From Eisenibacter elegans DSM 3317 (lineage in GTDB: Bacteria > Bacteroidota > Bacteroidia > Cytophagales > Microscillaceae), in NCBI RefSeq assembly GCF_000430505.1, contig NZ_AUMD01000012.1, positions 1-64,000 of the forward strand: 64,000 nucleotides of DNA. Direction: 5' to 3'. Shown in pieces: positions 8,149 to 16,896 of the stretch. Each line of letters begins with the position of its first letter. The first letter of the stretch is position 1. The notes below the pieces were generated by a model. That model saw only the letters and a program-made list of their open reading frames with translations, did not search any database and was not told the DNA's origin. Made by a program: the position numbers and the translations under genes.

Positions 8149-9474
8149 ATGAAAAGAGTCGCTTTCTATACTTTGGGCTGTAAGCTCAACTATTCAGAAA
8201 CATCTACCATTGCACGCCAGTTTGAGGAAAAAGGCTTTCAAAAGGTTGATTTTCACGAGCAGCCCGATATTTTCATCATCAATACCTGCTCGGTTACCGA
8301 AAACGCCGACAAGAAATGCCGCAAGCTGGTGCGGGAGGCGCAAAAAATAGCCCCCGAAGCCTTTGTGGCCATTATTGGCTGTTATGCGCAGCTCAAACCC
8401 GAAAACATTGCCCAAATTCCCGGCGTTGATGCGGTGTTGGGGGCAGCCGAAAAGTTTCGTCTGCTAGAGCTATTGCCTACTTTTGAGAAAAAACCCCAAG
8501 CGCAAGTACTGGCCGAGGGCTTGGAGGCAGCCAATAGTTTTGAGCACGCCTTTTCTTATGGTGACCGGACTCGTACTTTCCTAAAAGTACAGGATGGCTG
8601 TAATTATAATTGCTCTTTTTGTACCATCCCCCTAGCCCGTGGCAAAAGCCGCAGCGACAGTATCGCCAACATTGTAGCCAAAGCCAAGGAAATAGCACTG
8701 TCGGATGTGCGTGAGGTAGTGTTGACGGGAGTCAACACCGGTGATTTTGGGATTCAGGATGGCCGTAGAGTCGAGCGTTTTATCGACTTGCTTCAGGCGC
8801 TCGACCAAGTCGAAGGCATCGAGCGCTTCCGTATTTCGTCTATTGAGCCCAACCTACTCTCTGACGAAATCATCGAGTTTGTAGCCCGGTCGAAGCGATT
8901 TGTGCCACATTTTCACATCCCGCTACAGTCTGGCTCTGACCGTATCTTGCGCCTGATGCACCGACGCTACGAGCGCAGTCTCTATGCCGAACGTGTGGCC
9001 ACCATCAAAAGGCTGATGCCGCAGGCCTGCATCGGGGTCGATGTGATTGTAGGTTTCCCTAGCGAAAGCCAAGAAGACTTTTTGGACACCTACCAGTTTC
9101 TCAACGAGCTCGATATCTCTTATCTACACGTGTTTACTTACTCCGAGCGCGACAATACCAAGGCGCTCGAAATAAAGCCGGTAGTGCCGATTTCCGAACG
9201 TAATGAGCGCTCCAAAATGCTGCACATCCTGTCGGACAAAAAGCGGCGGTATTTTTATGAGCAGCACCTTGGCAACACCCATACCGTGTTATTCGAGCAC
9301 GAAGTAGATGCCCAAGGGCAGATGCAAGGCTTTACCGAAAACTACATCCGTGTAACGGCCAAATATGATCCCGTATTGGTCAATGAACTGAAGCCGGTAC
9401 AGTTGGTACACATCAACGAGCAGATGCTTGTAGAGATTGAAGAACCCGAAACAGTATTCGTAACACACGGCTAG
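8149..9474 (+). CDS. mtaB: tRNA (N6-L-threonylcarbamoyladenosine-37-C2)-methylthiotransferase MtaB
   Basis: A radical-SAM enzyme that adds a methylthio group to t6A37 in tRNAs reading ANN codons. The product is 441 residues. The N-terminal methylthiotransferase domain shows the three cluster-binding cysteines in TLGCKLNYSE, NTCSVTENADKKC and GCYAQ; the radical-SAM motif CNYNCSFC lies near residue 160; the C terminus has the TRAM-like region. YTLGCKLNYSE and the overall length point to MtaB rather than MiaB or RimO. I chose the ATG before KRVAFYTLG because the promoter lies immediately upstream; the longer open frame would begin inside the family 1 repeat. Confidence 0.93.
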   Translation: MKRVAFYTLGCKLNYSETSTIARQFEEKGFQKVDFHEQPDIFIINTCSVTENADKKCRKLVREAQKIAPEAFVAIIGCYAQLKPENIAQIPGVDAVLGAAEKFRLLELLPTFEKKPQAQVLAEGLEAANSFEHAFSYGDRTRTFLKVQDGCNYNCSFCTIPLARGKSRSDSIANIVAKAKEIALSDVREVVLTGVNTGDFGIQDGRRVERFIDLLQALDQVEGIERFRISSIEPNLLSDEIIEFVARSKRFVPHFHIPLQSGSDRILRLMHRRYERSLYAERVATIKRLMPQACIGVDVIVGFPSESQEDFLDTYQFLNELDISYLHVFTYSERDNTKALEIKPVVPISERNERSKMLHILSDKKRRYFYEQHLGNTHTVLFEHEVDAQGQMQGFTENYIRVTAKYDPVLVNELKPVQLVHINEQMLVEIEEPETVFVTHG

Positions 9475-9480
9475 CTGTTG

Positions 9481-9714
9481 TCAGTCGCGTCGTGGCAGTT
9501 GTTCGTCATCGGTAGGTTTAGAAGGGCGTAAGTACTTCTCTCGAAAGCCCTCCGCATCAAAAAATGGGCGTTGACCGATGTTACGGTCTTCTGACACATC
9601 GCGCAATGCCACGTGTAGATATGCTTTGTAAAGCAACCAAAGCCCTGCCCCCAGCACTAAGAGCGAGAGCAGGGCTTTTAGTTGGCCTGTATGGAATACA
9701 ATCTCGGCCACCAT
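9481..9714 (-). CDS. Small single-span membrane protein of unknown function
   Basis: The product is 77 residues, with one strongly hydrophobic segment (LKALLSLLVLGAGLWLLYKAYL, about residues 13-34) and a charged, probably cytoplasmic tail ending in EKYLRPSKPTDDEQLPRRD. The start was placed at MVAEIVFHTG, four bases after the stop of the DUF2480 gene, which gives tight spacing. It is probably co-transcribed with that gene. It converges on mtaB, the two stop codons being six bases apart. The family is not recognised. Confidence 0.65.
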   Translation of the reverse strand: MVAEIVFHTGQLKALLSLLVLGAGLWLLYKAYLHVALRDVSEDRNIGQRPFFDAEGFREKYLRPSKPTDDEQLPRRD

Positions 9715-9718
9715 CAGG

Positions 9719-10246
9719 CTAAGCTTTATTTTTCTTACGCTTGTAAATGGGTACAGTACTGCAAGGCTCACCATACATCAGGCTGTCGGCCACAGGCTGC
9801 AACAAACGGCTGACTTCGGCATAGGCAGCCGGAGGAATGGGCAATTTTCCACATCCTTTCACCACTACTTTTTGGCCTTCTAGCCCCACCAAGTCGAGCT
9901 GTGCCAAGGCTTGGCGGAAGAGGGTCAGCTCTAAAGCTTCCATATCTCCCACTATCAGGGTGGTGGCATAGGGCGCAAGCGCTGTGCTGACCAACATATA
10001 GGCCCAAGCCGGAATAATGGCCTCTACACTACAGGTAATAGCCACATGCTTGCCCGCATAGTCAGCCCAAGGGTGTTCTTTGACAAAGGCGCGAAAGTCT
10101 TTCTCCCGCAAAATCATTTCCTGAAACAGCTGTCCTTTGAGGTCGAGCAACACACGCTCCCCTTCCGGGTAAAAGTCAGCGAGGTCTAGGGTAATCAGGC
10201 CACTGCCGGCCACTCTATTCACAATCGGTTCTTCGGAAGTTATCAT
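9719..10246 (-). CDS. DUF2480 family protein
   Basis: The product is 175 residues. It matches the conserved layout of the Bacteroidetes family DUF2480 as I remember it: IVNRVAGSGLITLDLADFYPEGERVLLDLKGQLF near the N terminus, ILREKDFRAFVKEH, then VAITCSVEAIIPAWAYMLVS, a VVVKGCGK stretch and the C-terminal LMYGEPCSTVPIYKRKK. The family's function is not known. The conserved cysteines (TCS, KGCGK, GEPCST) could bind a metal, but that is inference. The gene lies 95 bases downstream of the SafE-like gene of the cbb3 cluster. The start at MITSEEP was chosen over an ATG 11 codons upstream because family members begin near the NRVAGSG motif. Confidence 0.85.
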   Translation of the reverse strand: MITSEEPIVNRVAGSGLITLDLADFYPEGERVLLDLKGQLFQEMILREKDFRAFVKEHPWADYAGKHVAITCSVEAIIPAWAYMLVSTALAPYATTLIVGDMEALELTLFRQALAQLDLVGLEGQKVVVKGCGKLPIPPAAYAEVSRLLQPVADSLMYGEPCSTVPIYKRKKNKA

Positions 10247-10341
10247 ATATCGAGAAAATTTGTTGAAGCTGTGAGACAAGGGATGCTCTTGGATGCACCC
10301 ACTGCCTTGAACAACAAATATCCCTGCTGATTAGTTGGCGC

Positions 10342-11085
10342 TTATTCTGTTTCTGTAATCGTAATGCCCTCGGAGCGCTCACAGCACTCCATTGTTTGGT
10401 GGTTTTCGTGTTGTACCAAGCGCGGGCTGAGGTAAGGAATGCCCAAATTCATCCCTCGCACAATCAACCAGAGACCGAAAACCAGCATAAAGCTAGGCAA
10501 AGCTTTGCGGTATACCTGCTTGCGCCACGAGAGCGGCACCAAGCTGCCACCAAAGGAGGCCAAGAGCATCATCGGGATGGTGCCTATGCCAAAAAGTGCC
10601 ATATATGCCGCCCCGCCCCACCAACTGCCCGTGGCGATAGCGCCTGCCAAGGCTAAGTAAACCAGGCCACAGGGCAAAAATCCATTCAGGATGCCAATCA
10701 CAAACATACTGCTGCCGTGGTGTTGTCGCAGTTGTTTGGCCATCAGTTTTTTAAGTTCCTGAAGGGGCGCATTGACCCAGACCGGAGGAGCAGGCAGTTT
10801 TTTCCAAACACCCGGCAACAACCACCCCAAGAGTATCCCCCCGCCAATCAATAGCGACAGGCTTTGTTGCGAAAGCCCCAGCGCTAGCCCGCGCCCCAAC
10901 AGCCCCACCAATACCCCCAAAAAGGCATAGCTTAGTACACGGCCCAAGTTGTAGAGCAGCCGTGCTTTGAGCAAATCCCAAAACACTGGTGAGCCCACAG
11001 GCAGCGCCAAAGCAATCGGCCCGCACATCCCGATACAGTGCAGCCCGCCCAATAAACCAACAAAAAAGCCTGAGAAAATAAGCAT
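10342..11085 (-). CDS. SafE/TauE-like membrane protein of the cbb3 oxidase cluster
   Basis: The product is 247 residues with about six hydrophobic segments, starting FSGFFVGLLGGLHCIGMCGPIALALP. This GLLGGLHCxGMCGPIA motif is the hallmark of the short 'sulfite exporter TauE/SafE family' proteins that sit in cytochrome oxidase maturation clusters, and which are homologous to the membrane domain of copper- or heme-handling proteins. A second conserved patch, GILNGFLPCGLVYLALAGA, is also present. Its position directly after ccoG and ccoH suggests a role in assembling the cbb3 oxidase, possibly copper delivery to CcoN; that role is inferred. The C-terminal tail (ENHQTMECCERSEG) carries an extra Cys pair. 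Confidence 0.85.
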   Translation of the reverse strand: MLIFSGFFVGLLGGLHCIGMCGPIALALPVGSPVFWDLLKARLLYNLGRVLSYAFLGVLVGLLGRGLALGLSQQSLSLLIGGGILLGWLLPGVWKKLPAPPVWVNAPLQELKKLMAKQLRQHHGSSMFVIGILNGFLPCGLVYLALAGAIATGSWWGGAAYMALFGIGTIPMMLLASFGGSLVPLSWRKQVYRKALPSFMLVFGLWLIVRGMNLGIPYLSPRLVQHENHQTMECCERSEGITITETE

Positions 11086-11265
11086 CTTTTTCTGAGTATG
11101 GGTTAGAAAGTATGGAGTATGATTTTGTAGGTTGGCTGCGATTTTTGCGGCTTCCCCGCCCAGCCTGTTTAGGGCTGTGTGAAAATACAGCTGCGAGATA
11201 CAGGGACGCTATCGTATAGCTTGCGCCCGCATCCTTCGGACACAAGCACGCCTACACTAAGTCCT
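11086..11265. other. Spacer inside the cbb3 cluster
   Basis: A 180-base gap between ccoH and the SafE-like gene, much longer than the other gaps of the cluster. It contains an imperfect hairpin (CTTGCGCCCG to CGGACACAAG, about 11219-11249). I see no gene or promoter in it. Confidence 0.4.
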
Positions 11266-11691
11266 TTATTTTAGCTCAAGTTTTTGCTCCGAGAGATAGG
11301 CCGTTTCCTTGGCTTGCCAGTCAATCTTAATGCGCCAGACCCCTTTGGCCAACGTTTCGAGCGGGATGACTTGCATTCCGTGCTCATCCGTGCCAATGGG
11401 CAGGCGGAGGTCATCTCTAGCGCCGGTGGGGCGTATCAAGTAGATTTCACCCTCCACGTCTGCAAACGGAAACCGTAGCTGTAGGTAGCCGCCCTCTTGT
11501 GTGATTTCGATGTCCTTACCAAGGTTGAGTACATTTTGGCGCTTGTCAATCTCTGACTGAAAGCCCAGTTCTTGGCGGTAATAGTCGGGTGCTACAAGGT
11601 TTACTTCGTGTTTGAACGACATAAACACCATCGTCAGAATAAGTATGACAAAGCTGCTGTAGAGCAGTGCTATTTTATATCCCCAGTTCAT
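11266..11691 (-). CDS. ccoH: CcoH/FixH family protein
   Basis: FixH (CcoH) is a membrane-anchored protein required for assembly or stability of the cbb3 oxidase. The 141-residue product has one N-terminal membrane segment (YKIALLYSSFVILILTMVFMSF, residues 5-26), then KHEVNLVAPDYYRQELGFQSEID, the region typical of FixH, and a periplasmic beta-rich domain ending in GVWRIKIDWQAKETAYLSEQKLEL. The position directly downstream of ccoG supports the call. Confidence 0.9.
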   Translation of the reverse strand: MNWGYKIALLYSSFVILILTMVFMSFKHEVNLVAPDYYRQELGFQSEIDKRQNVLNLGKDIEITQEGGYLQLRFPFADVEGEIYLIRPTGARDDLRLPIGTDEHGMQVIPLETLAKGVWRIKIDWQAKETAYLSEQKLELK

Positions 11692-11733
11692 AGTATAACG
11701 ACAGTTTAAGTGGGTATTTGATTTTAGGTTGCC

Positions 11734-13173
11734 CTACATAGGGCCGATGAAAGTAGTCGATTTGGTTTGAATGACCTCCCCATCTACTATGACCTCCATT
11801 GTGATGTTGGTCTTCATCTGTTGGAGCGCTGTAGCCGGAATACTGACCACAAACACCCCTGAGGTGGTACTACTTGCCTCTGCTGTAAGGCTGCCTGAGG
11901 CAATGGTAATCGTCCCTTGTATGTCTTTGAGCCGTAGAGAGACGGTTTTATCCTCAAACAAGTTGTTGGTTACGTGAATTTGGTAGATGTTGGTAATCTG
12001 TCCGTCCTTGGCTTCTTGGAAGAGCGCCCCCGGCACACGCAAGATGGTCGATTGGATAGGGCTGCGCTGAATGAGCAAACTACCCAAAACCCCCAGCAAT
12101 AACACCAGCACGGCAGTATAAGCCATTAGGCGAGGGGTAAAGCGGAATTTTTTACCGCTTACAATCTCATTGTAAGAAGCATAGCGAATCAAGCCGGTGG
12201 GCTTGTCAATTTTTTCCATCACCGTGTCACAAGCATCAATACAGGCGGTGCAGTTGACACACTCCAGCTGCGTACCGTTGCGGATATCGATGCCTGTGGG
12301 GCACACCTGCACGCACAGCCCACAATCGATACAATCGCCTTCGGGTCGAACCAAATCCTCGATGGTGAGCGGGCGTTGGTTTTCGACCTTAGCCTTGCGG
12401 CGTAGCTTGCCACGTGGCTCGCCACGCACAGTATCATAACTGATGACAATCGAGTCTTTGCCCAGCAACACGCCCTGCAAGCGCCCATAAGGGCATACCG
12501 CAATACAAGCTTGCTCGCGGAGGTAGGCAAACACACCGTAGAAAACAAAGGTAAAGGCCATCAGGCCGATAAAGCCACTCAGGTTTTCGCTAGGAGGGCG
12601 GGAGATAATCTCCAGCGTCTTGTCTAGTCCTATGAGATAGGCCATCGCCGTATGGGCAATCAGGAGCGAAAAGGCCACGAATATGACCTGTTTGGCGGTT
12701 TTTCGCAAGATTTTGTCTGCATCCCAAGGGCGTGCATTGAGCTTACGTTGTTGGTTGGCATCGCCTTCTATCCAATACTCAATCTTGCGGAATACCATCT
12801 CCATAAACAGGGTTTGTGGGCAAGCCCAACCACACCAAATACGGCCAAAAGCTACCGTAAACAAGATGATGAAGACGAAGAAGGTAATGCCGCCAATGGC
12901 TACAAGGTAGAAGTCGTGGGGAGTAAATACCCGCCCGAAGAAGATAAAGGTGCGCTCAAAGATATTGAACATCATCACAGGATGCCCATTGACTTTGAGG
13001 AGCGGTGTGATAAAAAACACCGCCAGCAGCACAGCAGTAACCCATTTACGCCAATTGTGGAAATACCCTTTGGGTTTTCGGGGGTAAATCCAGATGCGTT
13101 TGCCATCTTGGTCGACCGTGGCTATGCTGTCGCGGTAGGCCTCTTCATTGATGATTTCTTCGAGTGTATCCAT
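11734..13173 (-). CDS. ccoG: Cytochrome c oxidase accessory protein CcoG (polyferredoxin)
   Basis: CcoG is an inner-membrane iron-sulfur protein that helps prepare copper for the cbb3 oxidase. The 479-residue product has several membrane segments, an early motif FGRIWCGWACPQTLFMEMVFRKIE, YLREQACIAVCPYGRLQGVL, and two 4Fe-4S sites (CIDCGLCVQVCPTGID and CVNCTACIDACDTVME). After a last membrane segment (about 345-365) comes a periplasmic immunoglobulin-like C-terminal domain, usual in the family. It sits between ccoP and ccoH with short gaps. Confidence 0.96.
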   Translation of the reverse strand: MDTLEEIINEEAYRDSIATVDQDGKRIWIYPRKPKGYFHNWRKWVTAVLLAVFFITPLLKVNGHPVMMFNIFERTFIFFGRVFTPHDFYLVAIGGITFFVFIILFTVAFGRIWCGWACPQTLFMEMVFRKIEYWIEGDANQQRKLNARPWDADKILRKTAKQVIFVAFSLLIAHTAMAYLIGLDKTLEIISRPPSENLSGFIGLMAFTFVFYGVFAYLREQACIAVCPYGRLQGVLLGKDSIVISYDTVRGEPRGKLRRKAKVENQRPLTIEDLVRPEGDCIDCGLCVQVCPTGIDIRNGTQLECVNCTACIDACDTVMEKIDKPTGLIRYASYNEIVSGKKFRFTPRLMAYTAVLVLLLGVLGSLLIQRSPIQSTILRVPGALFQEAKDGQITNIYQIHVTNNLFEDKTVSLRLKDIQGTITIASGSLTAEASSTTSGVFVVSIPATALQQMKTNITMEVIVDGEVIQTKSTTFIGPM

Positions 13174-13276
13174 GAGGCTTTTGAGAAAAGAGAAATGAGA
13201 GAGAGTGTGTGTGGAGAGAAAGATACCTCCAAGGGGGGAATCTTGGAGGTGTGTATCAAACAGCGTTTGTTGACGC

Positions 13277-14194
13277 TTACTTCATACTGATTTTTTCAGC
13301 ATCGTCTGCTGCTTCTGGGGTATATTTTTCCCCTTGTGGGTCTTTGGCATTGGGCGGATTTGTGCCCTGTAGTGTCAGGATATACGAAGCAATGGCTTGC
13401 ATCTCGTCGGGCTTGAGCTTTTTCTCCCAAGCAATCATTCCTTTGCTAGGCACTCCATATTTGATGGTTTTGAAGACATCCTGAATGCTTCCACCGTGTA
13501 ACCAGTATTCGTCGGTGAGGTTCGGGCCTACGCCCCCTTCTCCGGCGATACCGTGGCAAGTGGCGCATTCTTCGTCATAAATGCTCTTGGCATTGGCCAA
13601 TACATCGGCATCTTTTATCAACTCCACATTGCTCTCATCGATATTGTTAGCCATTTGTGCCTTATAAGCCTCTACGGCCACCTTGGCTTGCGCCATTTGC
13701 TGCTCATACTCTTTGTCTTGTAGGGGGAAGACATCGAAGATATGGAACACGGCGATATACACCAATGAAAACGCCAGGCTGACATAAAACAGGTAGACCC
13801 ACCAGGGCGGGAGGTGATTGTCGAGCTCGCGGATGCCGTCGTAATTATGGTCTAATACGATGGTATGCTCTTGCTCAATAGGTACAGCATCGGTAAGCTG
13901 TCGGTCGATACTCGTCCATAGGCTGCCCAAAAGGGAGGGGTTGGCTGCCGAGTAGTCAGGGTTTTGTTTTTGTAGAAGTTTGTGAATAATCACCACTGCA
14001 TACAAGGCTACTATCAGCACCAGTATCGCAACAACAATGACCAAGCTCATCGCCAGCAGGAGCATCATTTCGTTGGTGCTTAGGGTGGGGGCGGCGCTTG
14101 TGGCAGGCTCGACGCTCATTGCCCGGGTGGGCAGTGTGGTAAGCAGCAGGCCAAACAAGCTTAGGCCGGTGAGTGAAAATAAGTTAGGTTTCAT
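13277..14194 (-). CDS. ccoP: Cytochrome cbb3 oxidase subunit CcoP (mono-heme type)
   Basis: CcoP is a membrane-bound c-type cytochrome that passes electrons to the cbb3 core. The 305-residue product has an N-terminal signal-like segment, two membrane spans (about 42-70 and 132-153, around PPWWVYLFYVSLAFSLVYIAVFHIF), and one heme c site (ECATCHGIAGEGGVGPNL) with a distal Met candidate in KGMIAWEKKL. Proteobacterial CcoP has two heme sites; only one is present here, as is common in Bacteroidetes. It lies between ccoQ and ccoG, 30 bases after ccoQ. Confidence 0.93.
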   Translation of the reverse strand: MKPNLFSLTGLSLFGLLLTTLPTRAMSVEPATSAAPTLSTNEMMLLLAMSLVIVVAILVLIVALYAVVIIHKLLQKQNPDYSAANPSLLGSLWTSIDRQLTDAVPIEQEHTIVLDHNYDGIRELDNHLPPWWVYLFYVSLAFSLVYIAVFHIFDVFPLQDKEYEQQMAQAKVAVEAYKAQMANNIDESNVELIKDADVLANAKSIYDEECATCHGIAGEGGVGPNLTDEYWLHGGSIQDVFKTIKYGVPSKGMIAWEKKLKPDEMQAIASYILTLQGTNPPNAKDPQGEKYTPEAADDAEKISMK

Positions 14195-14224
14195 GGTGTT
14201 TTGTTAATGTTCGAAACAGTTTCG

Positions 14225-14437
14225 TCAATTGCTTGCGTTGTTTTGGGGCGAGGGAGTATAAGGCAGGCCTTCGTGATGTTTTTCGAGAGGTAACTCGCTC
14301 CACTCCTCAAAACGCTCTTTTTTCATTAGCCATAGCCAAGCCAGCATAGCCACAAAAAAACCAAAAAACAACAGCAGCCCTAGTAGGGGGAAGATTTCTA
14401 CATCTTGAATGCGCTCCAAATAATGTCGGAATTTCAT
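14225..14437 (-). CDS. ccoQ: Small cbb3 oxidase subunit CcoQ-like protein
   Basis: The product is 70 residues, with one membrane segment (IFPLLGLLLFFGFFVAMLAWLWLMKKE) followed by a polar tail. Its size, single span and place between ccoNO and ccoP identify it as CcoQ, a subunit that stabilises the oxidase. The start at MKFRHYLERIQD was chosen over an ATG nine codons upstream because the preceding residues (MGQPTTPKP) are atypical. Confidence 0.82.
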   Translation of the reverse strand: MKFRHYLERIQDVEIFPLLGLLLFFGFFVAMLAWLWLMKKERFEEWSELPLEKHHEGLPYTPSPQNNASN

Positions 14438-14494
14438 AGGCTTGGGGGTTGTGGGCTGCCCCATTGAGGCAGCCCTGTTTGGGTATCTGAAGAC

Positions 14495-16678
14495 TTACTT
14501 GGTTTCTTCTTCGGGCTTGGCCTTGATGTCTGTCCCCAAGCGTTGTAGGTAAGCGATGAGCGCTACAATCTCCTTGTCAGGGGTTGTTTTGATGCGTCCT
14601 TCGGTCTCTTGTGCCAGTCGGGCTACAATTTCCTCTGCTTGTTTGAGCATATCAGCCTTGGCCTGTTGGTCATAGCCGGCGGAGTAAGGCACCCCTAGGG
14701 TCTGCATCGCACGGATTTTCTTGGCAATATCATCTGCATTGTAGCTTTGGGTAATCATCCAAGGGTAGGCCGGCATAATAGAGCCCGGCGACATAGAGGT
14801 AGGTTCGAGCATATGGTAGTAGTGCCAAGAGTCACTACGTACGCCGCCTTCGCGGTGGAGGTCAGGCCCAGTACGCTTAGAGCCCCACAAGAACGGGTGG
14901 TCATAGACAAACTCTCCGGCCTTGGAATACTCCCCGTAGCGCTCAGTTTCGGAGCGGAAGGGACGTACCATTTGCGAGTGACAACCCACACAACCCTCAC
15001 GGATGTAGAGGTCGCGGCCTTCAAGCTCTAGTGGTGTGTAAGGCTTTACAGAGGCGATGGTCGGTACATTAGACTGTACCAAGAACGTAGGCACGAGTTG
15101 TACAATCCCGCCAATGAGCACCGTAATCAGGGTCAGGGCTGTGAATAGCGCCGCATTACGCTCCAAGAAGCTGTGCCATCCGCCTTCTGTGTATTGTACC
15201 TTTACCAGCGCTGGAGCTTCAGCAGCCTCATTGGCTACAAAACTTCCAGCAGAGGCTGTTTTCCAGACGTTATAAATCATCAAGAATACCCCTGAGAGAT
15301 ACAAAATACCACCTAAGGCGCGCAACATATACATTGGCAGAATTTCGGTAACTGTTTGTAGGAAGTTACCATTGACCAAATAGCCATCAGGCGTAAAGTC
15401 TTTCCACATCAAGCTTTGGGTAAAGCCGGCTACGTAGAGAGGTAGGGCGTAGAAGATGATACCTAGGGTGCCAATCCAGAAGTGGGCATTGGCCAAGTTG
15501 CGTGAGTAGAGTTGTGTTTTCCACATCTTGGGTACCAACCAATAGACCATCCCGAAAATCAGGAAGCCATTCCAGCCCAAACCACCTACGTGTACGTGGG
15601 CTATAATCCAGTCAGTAAAGTGAGCAATGGCGTTTACGTTTTTGAGAGAGAGCATCGGCCCCTCAAAAGTGGCCATTCCGTAGGCCGTTACGGCCACCAC
15701 CATAAACTTCAAGATAGGGTCTTCGCGCACTCTGTCCCAAGCGCCACGCAAGGTCAACAACCCGTTGAGCATTCCGCCCCAAGAGGGCGCAATGAGCATA
15801 ACAGAGAAGACCGTGCCGAGGCTCTGAGCCCAGTCGGGCAGCGAAGTATAGAGCAAGTGGTGAGGACCAGCCCAGATATAGATGAAAATCAACGACCAGA
15901 AGTGGACAATCGACAGGCGGTAAGAGTATACCGGGCGGTTGGCAGCCTTAGGCAAGAAATAATACATCAACCCTAAAAAAGGCGTAGTCAAGAAAAATGC
16001 CACCGCATTGTGTCCATACCACCATTGTACCAGAGCATCCTGCACCCCTGCATACCAGTAGTAACTCTTCATAAAGCCAATAGGTAATTCCACAGAGTTG
16101 ACAATATGCAACACGGCTACTGTTACGAAGGTGGCGATATAAAACCAAATGGCGACATACATATGGCGCTCGCGGCGGCGGAAGATGGTTCCCATCATGT
16201 TGATACCAAACACCACCCAAATCAGCGTGATGGCAATATCAATAGGCCACTCCAGCTCGGCATATTCGTGGCTGGTTGTATAGCCCAAGGGTAGGGTGAT
16301 GGCTGCCGCTAGGATAATCAGCTGCCAGCCCCAGAAATGGATATAACTCAGCATATCGCTAAACATCCGTGTTTTGAGCAGGCGCTGCATCGAATAATAC
16401 ACCCCGGCAAACATTGCATTGCCCACAAAGGCAAAGATGACCGCATTGGTGTGTAGGGGGCGCAAGCGCCCAAAGCTTGTGTAGGGGATACCCAAGTTGA
16501 GCGGAGGGTAAAATAGCTGAATTGCTATGATAATACCGACCAACATCCCCACGACACCAAAAACGATACTGGCTATCATAAATAACCTTACGATTCGGTT
16601 GTCGTAGTAAAACTGCTCCATCTGCCCCACAGGGGGTGCTGTTTGGGTTACAGCGGAAGTTTGGGTGGATTCGTGCAT
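14495..16678 (-). CDS. ccoNO: Cytochrome cbb3 oxidase, fused CcoN-CcoO subunit
   Basis: This 727-residue protein joins the catalytic heme-copper subunit CcoN (about residues 20-480) to the mono-heme cytochrome CcoO (about 510-720). In the CcoN part the metal-binding histidines lie in RLRPLHTNAVIF, WWYGHNAVAFF, WAGPHHLLYTSLPDW and IIAHVHVGGLGWNG. In the CcoO part REGCVGCHSQMVRPF carries the heme c site, and SIMPAYPW probably gives the axial Met. The enzyme reduces oxygen with high affinity and pumps protons. The fusion is frequent in Bacteroidetes. It is the first gene of the cluster; ccoI and ccoS, often upstream, are absent from this window. Confidence 0.97.
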   Translation of the reverse strand: MHESTQTSAVTQTAPPVGQMEQFYYDNRIVRLFMIASIVFGVVGMLVGIIIAIQLFYPPLNLGIPYTSFGRLRPLHTNAVIFAFVGNAMFAGVYYSMQRLLKTRMFSDMLSYIHFWGWQLIILAAAITLPLGYTTSHEYAELEWPIDIAITLIWVVFGINMMGTIFRRRERHMYVAIWFYIATFVTVAVLHIVNSVELPIGFMKSYYWYAGVQDALVQWWYGHNAVAFFLTTPFLGLMYYFLPKAANRPVYSYRLSIVHFWSLIFIYIWAGPHHLLYTSLPDWAQSLGTVFSVMLIAPSWGGMLNGLLTLRGAWDRVREDPILKFMVVAVTAYGMATFEGPMLSLKNVNAIAHFTDWIIAHVHVGGLGWNGFLIFGMVYWLVPKMWKTQLYSRNLANAHFWIGTLGIIFYALPLYVAGFTQSLMWKDFTPDGYLVNGNFLQTVTEILPMYMLRALGGILYLSGVFLMIYNVWKTASAGSFVANEAAEAPALVKVQYTEGGWHSFLERNAALFTALTLITVLIGGIVQLVPTFLVQSNVPTIASVKPYTPLELEGRDLYIREGCVGCHSQMVRPFRSETERYGEYSKAGEFVYDHPFLWGSKRTGPDLHREGGVRSDSWHYYHMLEPTSMSPGSIMPAYPWMITQSYNADDIAKKIRAMQTLGVPYSAGYDQQAKADMLKQAEEIVARLAQETEGRIKTTPDKEIVALIAYLQRLGTDIKAKPEEETK

Positions 16679-16730
16679 AATTCGGTTGTCTATGTTAGGT
16701 AATGCAGGAAGGTTTTCTACTTTAATGTCA

Positions 16731-16761
16731 TAAAGGTAAGCCCTCCGCCAAAGGCTTCAAA
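16731..16761 (-). promoter_or_regulatory. Promoter of the cbb3 cluster
   Basis: On the minus strand TTTG (16761-16758) is followed after 19 bases by TACCTTTA (16738-16731), one base off the TAnnTTTG consensus. Transcription would begin near 16725, about 45 bases before the ccoNO start codon. Confidence 0.6.
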
Positions 16762-16773
16762 TGACAAAAGTCA
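16762..16773. promoter_or_regulatory. Palindromic operator, FNR/CRP-like, upstream of ccoNO
   Basis: TGACAAAAGTCA is a perfect TGAC-N4-GTCA palindrome directly next to the -33 element. Its centre is about 42 bases upstream of the predicted transcript start, the usual position for class II activation by FNR/CRP-family regulators. The half-site differs from E. coli FNR (TTGAT) and is nearer to DNR/NnrR-type sites. The regulator is not in the window. Confidence 0.45.
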
Positions 16774-16896
16774 GGTTCGGTAGTAAATTGTCGTCAATTG
16801 TTCAGATTTGACTAACTTGAGCAGCGACCTTGGCTTCATATCGCTGGATAGAAGGAGGGTCAAGGGTTATTTTTTTAAATCATTAAAAATCCTACT

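Noticed and set aside
12652-13290. 212-residue plus-strand open frame over ccoG
   Set aside because: The minus-strand frame encodes a complete CcoG; the plus-strand frame is rich in residues typical of antisense reading.
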